A DNA stretch of 6,321 nt from Methanospirillum hungatei (lineage in GTDB: Archaea > Halobacteriota > Methanomicrobia > Methanomicrobiales > Methanospirillaceae), in assembly GCA_003251955.1 (NCBI GenBank), contig QKDV01000138.1, positions 1 to 6,321 of the forward strand, written 5' to 3'. Under the pieces are notes generated by a model. That model did no database searches. It was not told the DNA's origin and was given only the letters and a program-made list of their open reading frames with translations. This document shows, in pieces, positions 6,124-6,321 of this stretch (positions are counted from its first letter, which is position 1; every line of letters begins with the position of its first letter). The translations under genes were made by a program, and so were the position numbers.

Positions 6124-6148
6124 GGTCTCCGGTTGAACCTTTTCTGTT

Positions 6149-6170
6149 TGAATCGCTAAAAGCCGATTCA
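6149..6170 (+). repeat. Perfect inverted repeat in the pycB leader
   Basis: TGAATCG (6149-6155) and CGATTCA (6164-6170) are exact 7-bp inverted arms around an 8-base spacer. The right arm abuts the pycB ribosome binding site at 6171. It could be an operator for a dimeric regulator or an RNA hairpin affecting translation. A weaker symmetry lies just upstream: AAGGT (6122-6126) with ACCTT (6137-6141), containing GGTTGAACC (6131-6139). Confidence 0.5.
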
Positions 6171-6176
6171 GAGGTG
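6171..6176 (+). promoter_or_regulatory. Ribosome binding site GAGGTG for pycB
   Basis: GAGGTG ends five bases before ATG 6182. It fixes the pycB start and directly follows the right arm of the leader inverted repeat. Confidence 0.75.
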
Positions 6177-6181
6177 CCAAT

Positions 6182-6321
6182 ATGAGTCCAGCCCGGAATA
6201 CGAAGCTTCAGATCACCGATACCACACTCAGGGACGCCCATCAGTCTCTCATCGCAACGCGGATGAAGACAGAGGACATGATCCCGCTCGCACGGGCAAT
6301 AGACAAAGCCGGATTCTTTTC
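6182..6321 (+). CDS. pycB: Pyruvate carboxylase subunit B (biotin-carrying carboxyltransferase), N-terminal part
   Basis: Only the first 46 codons are present, and the gene runs off the right edge. Residues 12-23 read ITDTTLRDAHQS, followed by LIATRMKTEDMI. This is the opening of the carboxyltransferase TIM barrel shared by pyruvate carboxylase and oxaloacetate decarboxylase alpha subunits, and it includes the metal-binding Asp of TLRD. In methanogens the stand-alone protein is PycB. It moves the carboxyl group from carboxybiotin to pyruvate to make oxaloacetate and carries the biotin lysine near its C-terminus, which lies outside this window. Its partner, the biotin carboxylase PycA, is not seen here. 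The location downstream of birA and bioY supports PycB, but an OadA-type decarboxylase subunit cannot be excluded from the N-terminus alone. Confidence 0.88.
   Translation, partial: MSPARNTKLQITDTTLRDAHQSLIATRMKTEDMIPLARAIDKAGFF

Noticed and set aside
6122..6170. pycB leader dyads as a classical bacterial-type BirA box
   Set aside because: The arms do not match the known TTGT-AACC half-sites and their spacing is different, so only a generic operator or hairpin can be proposed.

Overview
The window looks like part of a methanogenic archaeal chromosome, most probably from the order Methanomicrobiales (moderate confidence). The reasons are an archaeal-type archease-RtcB pair, a protein resembling the methanogen family DUF2111, a stand-alone pyruvate carboxylase B subunit of the archaeal two-subunit type, strong GGAGG or GGTGA ribosome binding sites, and densely packed genes. 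Everything supportable lies on the + strand. There is no RNA gene, mobile element, CRISPR array or sign of recent transfer. The only gene-free stretches longer than a few bases are 2127-2156 and 6113-6181.

Layout. Positions 1-63 hold the last 20 codons of an archease-like gene, which overlaps the RtcB RNA ligase gene (60-1505) through a GTGA junction. Next come a class I glutamine-amidotransferase-like protein without its catalytic cysteine (1509-2126) and a DUF2111-like protein (2157-2579). These are followed by a biotin-protein ligase with an N-terminal winged helix (birA, 2584-3564), the biotin S-component BioY (3567-4115), two ECF-type ABC ATPases (4112-4822 and 4806-5504) and a short EcfT-like transmembrane subunit (5486-6112). 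After a 69-base leader containing a perfect 7-bp inverted repeat, the window ends inside pycB (6182 onward), the pyruvate carboxylase subunit that normally carries the biotinylated lysine.

How the genes work together. From birA onward the genes form a coherent biotin module. BioY with EcfA, EcfA' and EcfT would import biotin. BirA would activate it and attach it to PycB. PycB, with a biotin carboxylase subunit not present here, would make oxaloacetate from pyruvate for carbon assimilation. Junctions from rtcB to ecfT range from a 19-base overlap to a 30-base gap, so the RNA-repair pair, two poorly understood proteins and the biotin genes may share a transcript.

The least explained parts are the pseudo-amidotransferase and the DUF2111-like protein between rtcB and birA. 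Other points of interest are the substituted coupling motifs of EcfT together with an asymmetric ATPase pair, and the hairpin directly in front of the pycB ribosome binding site.
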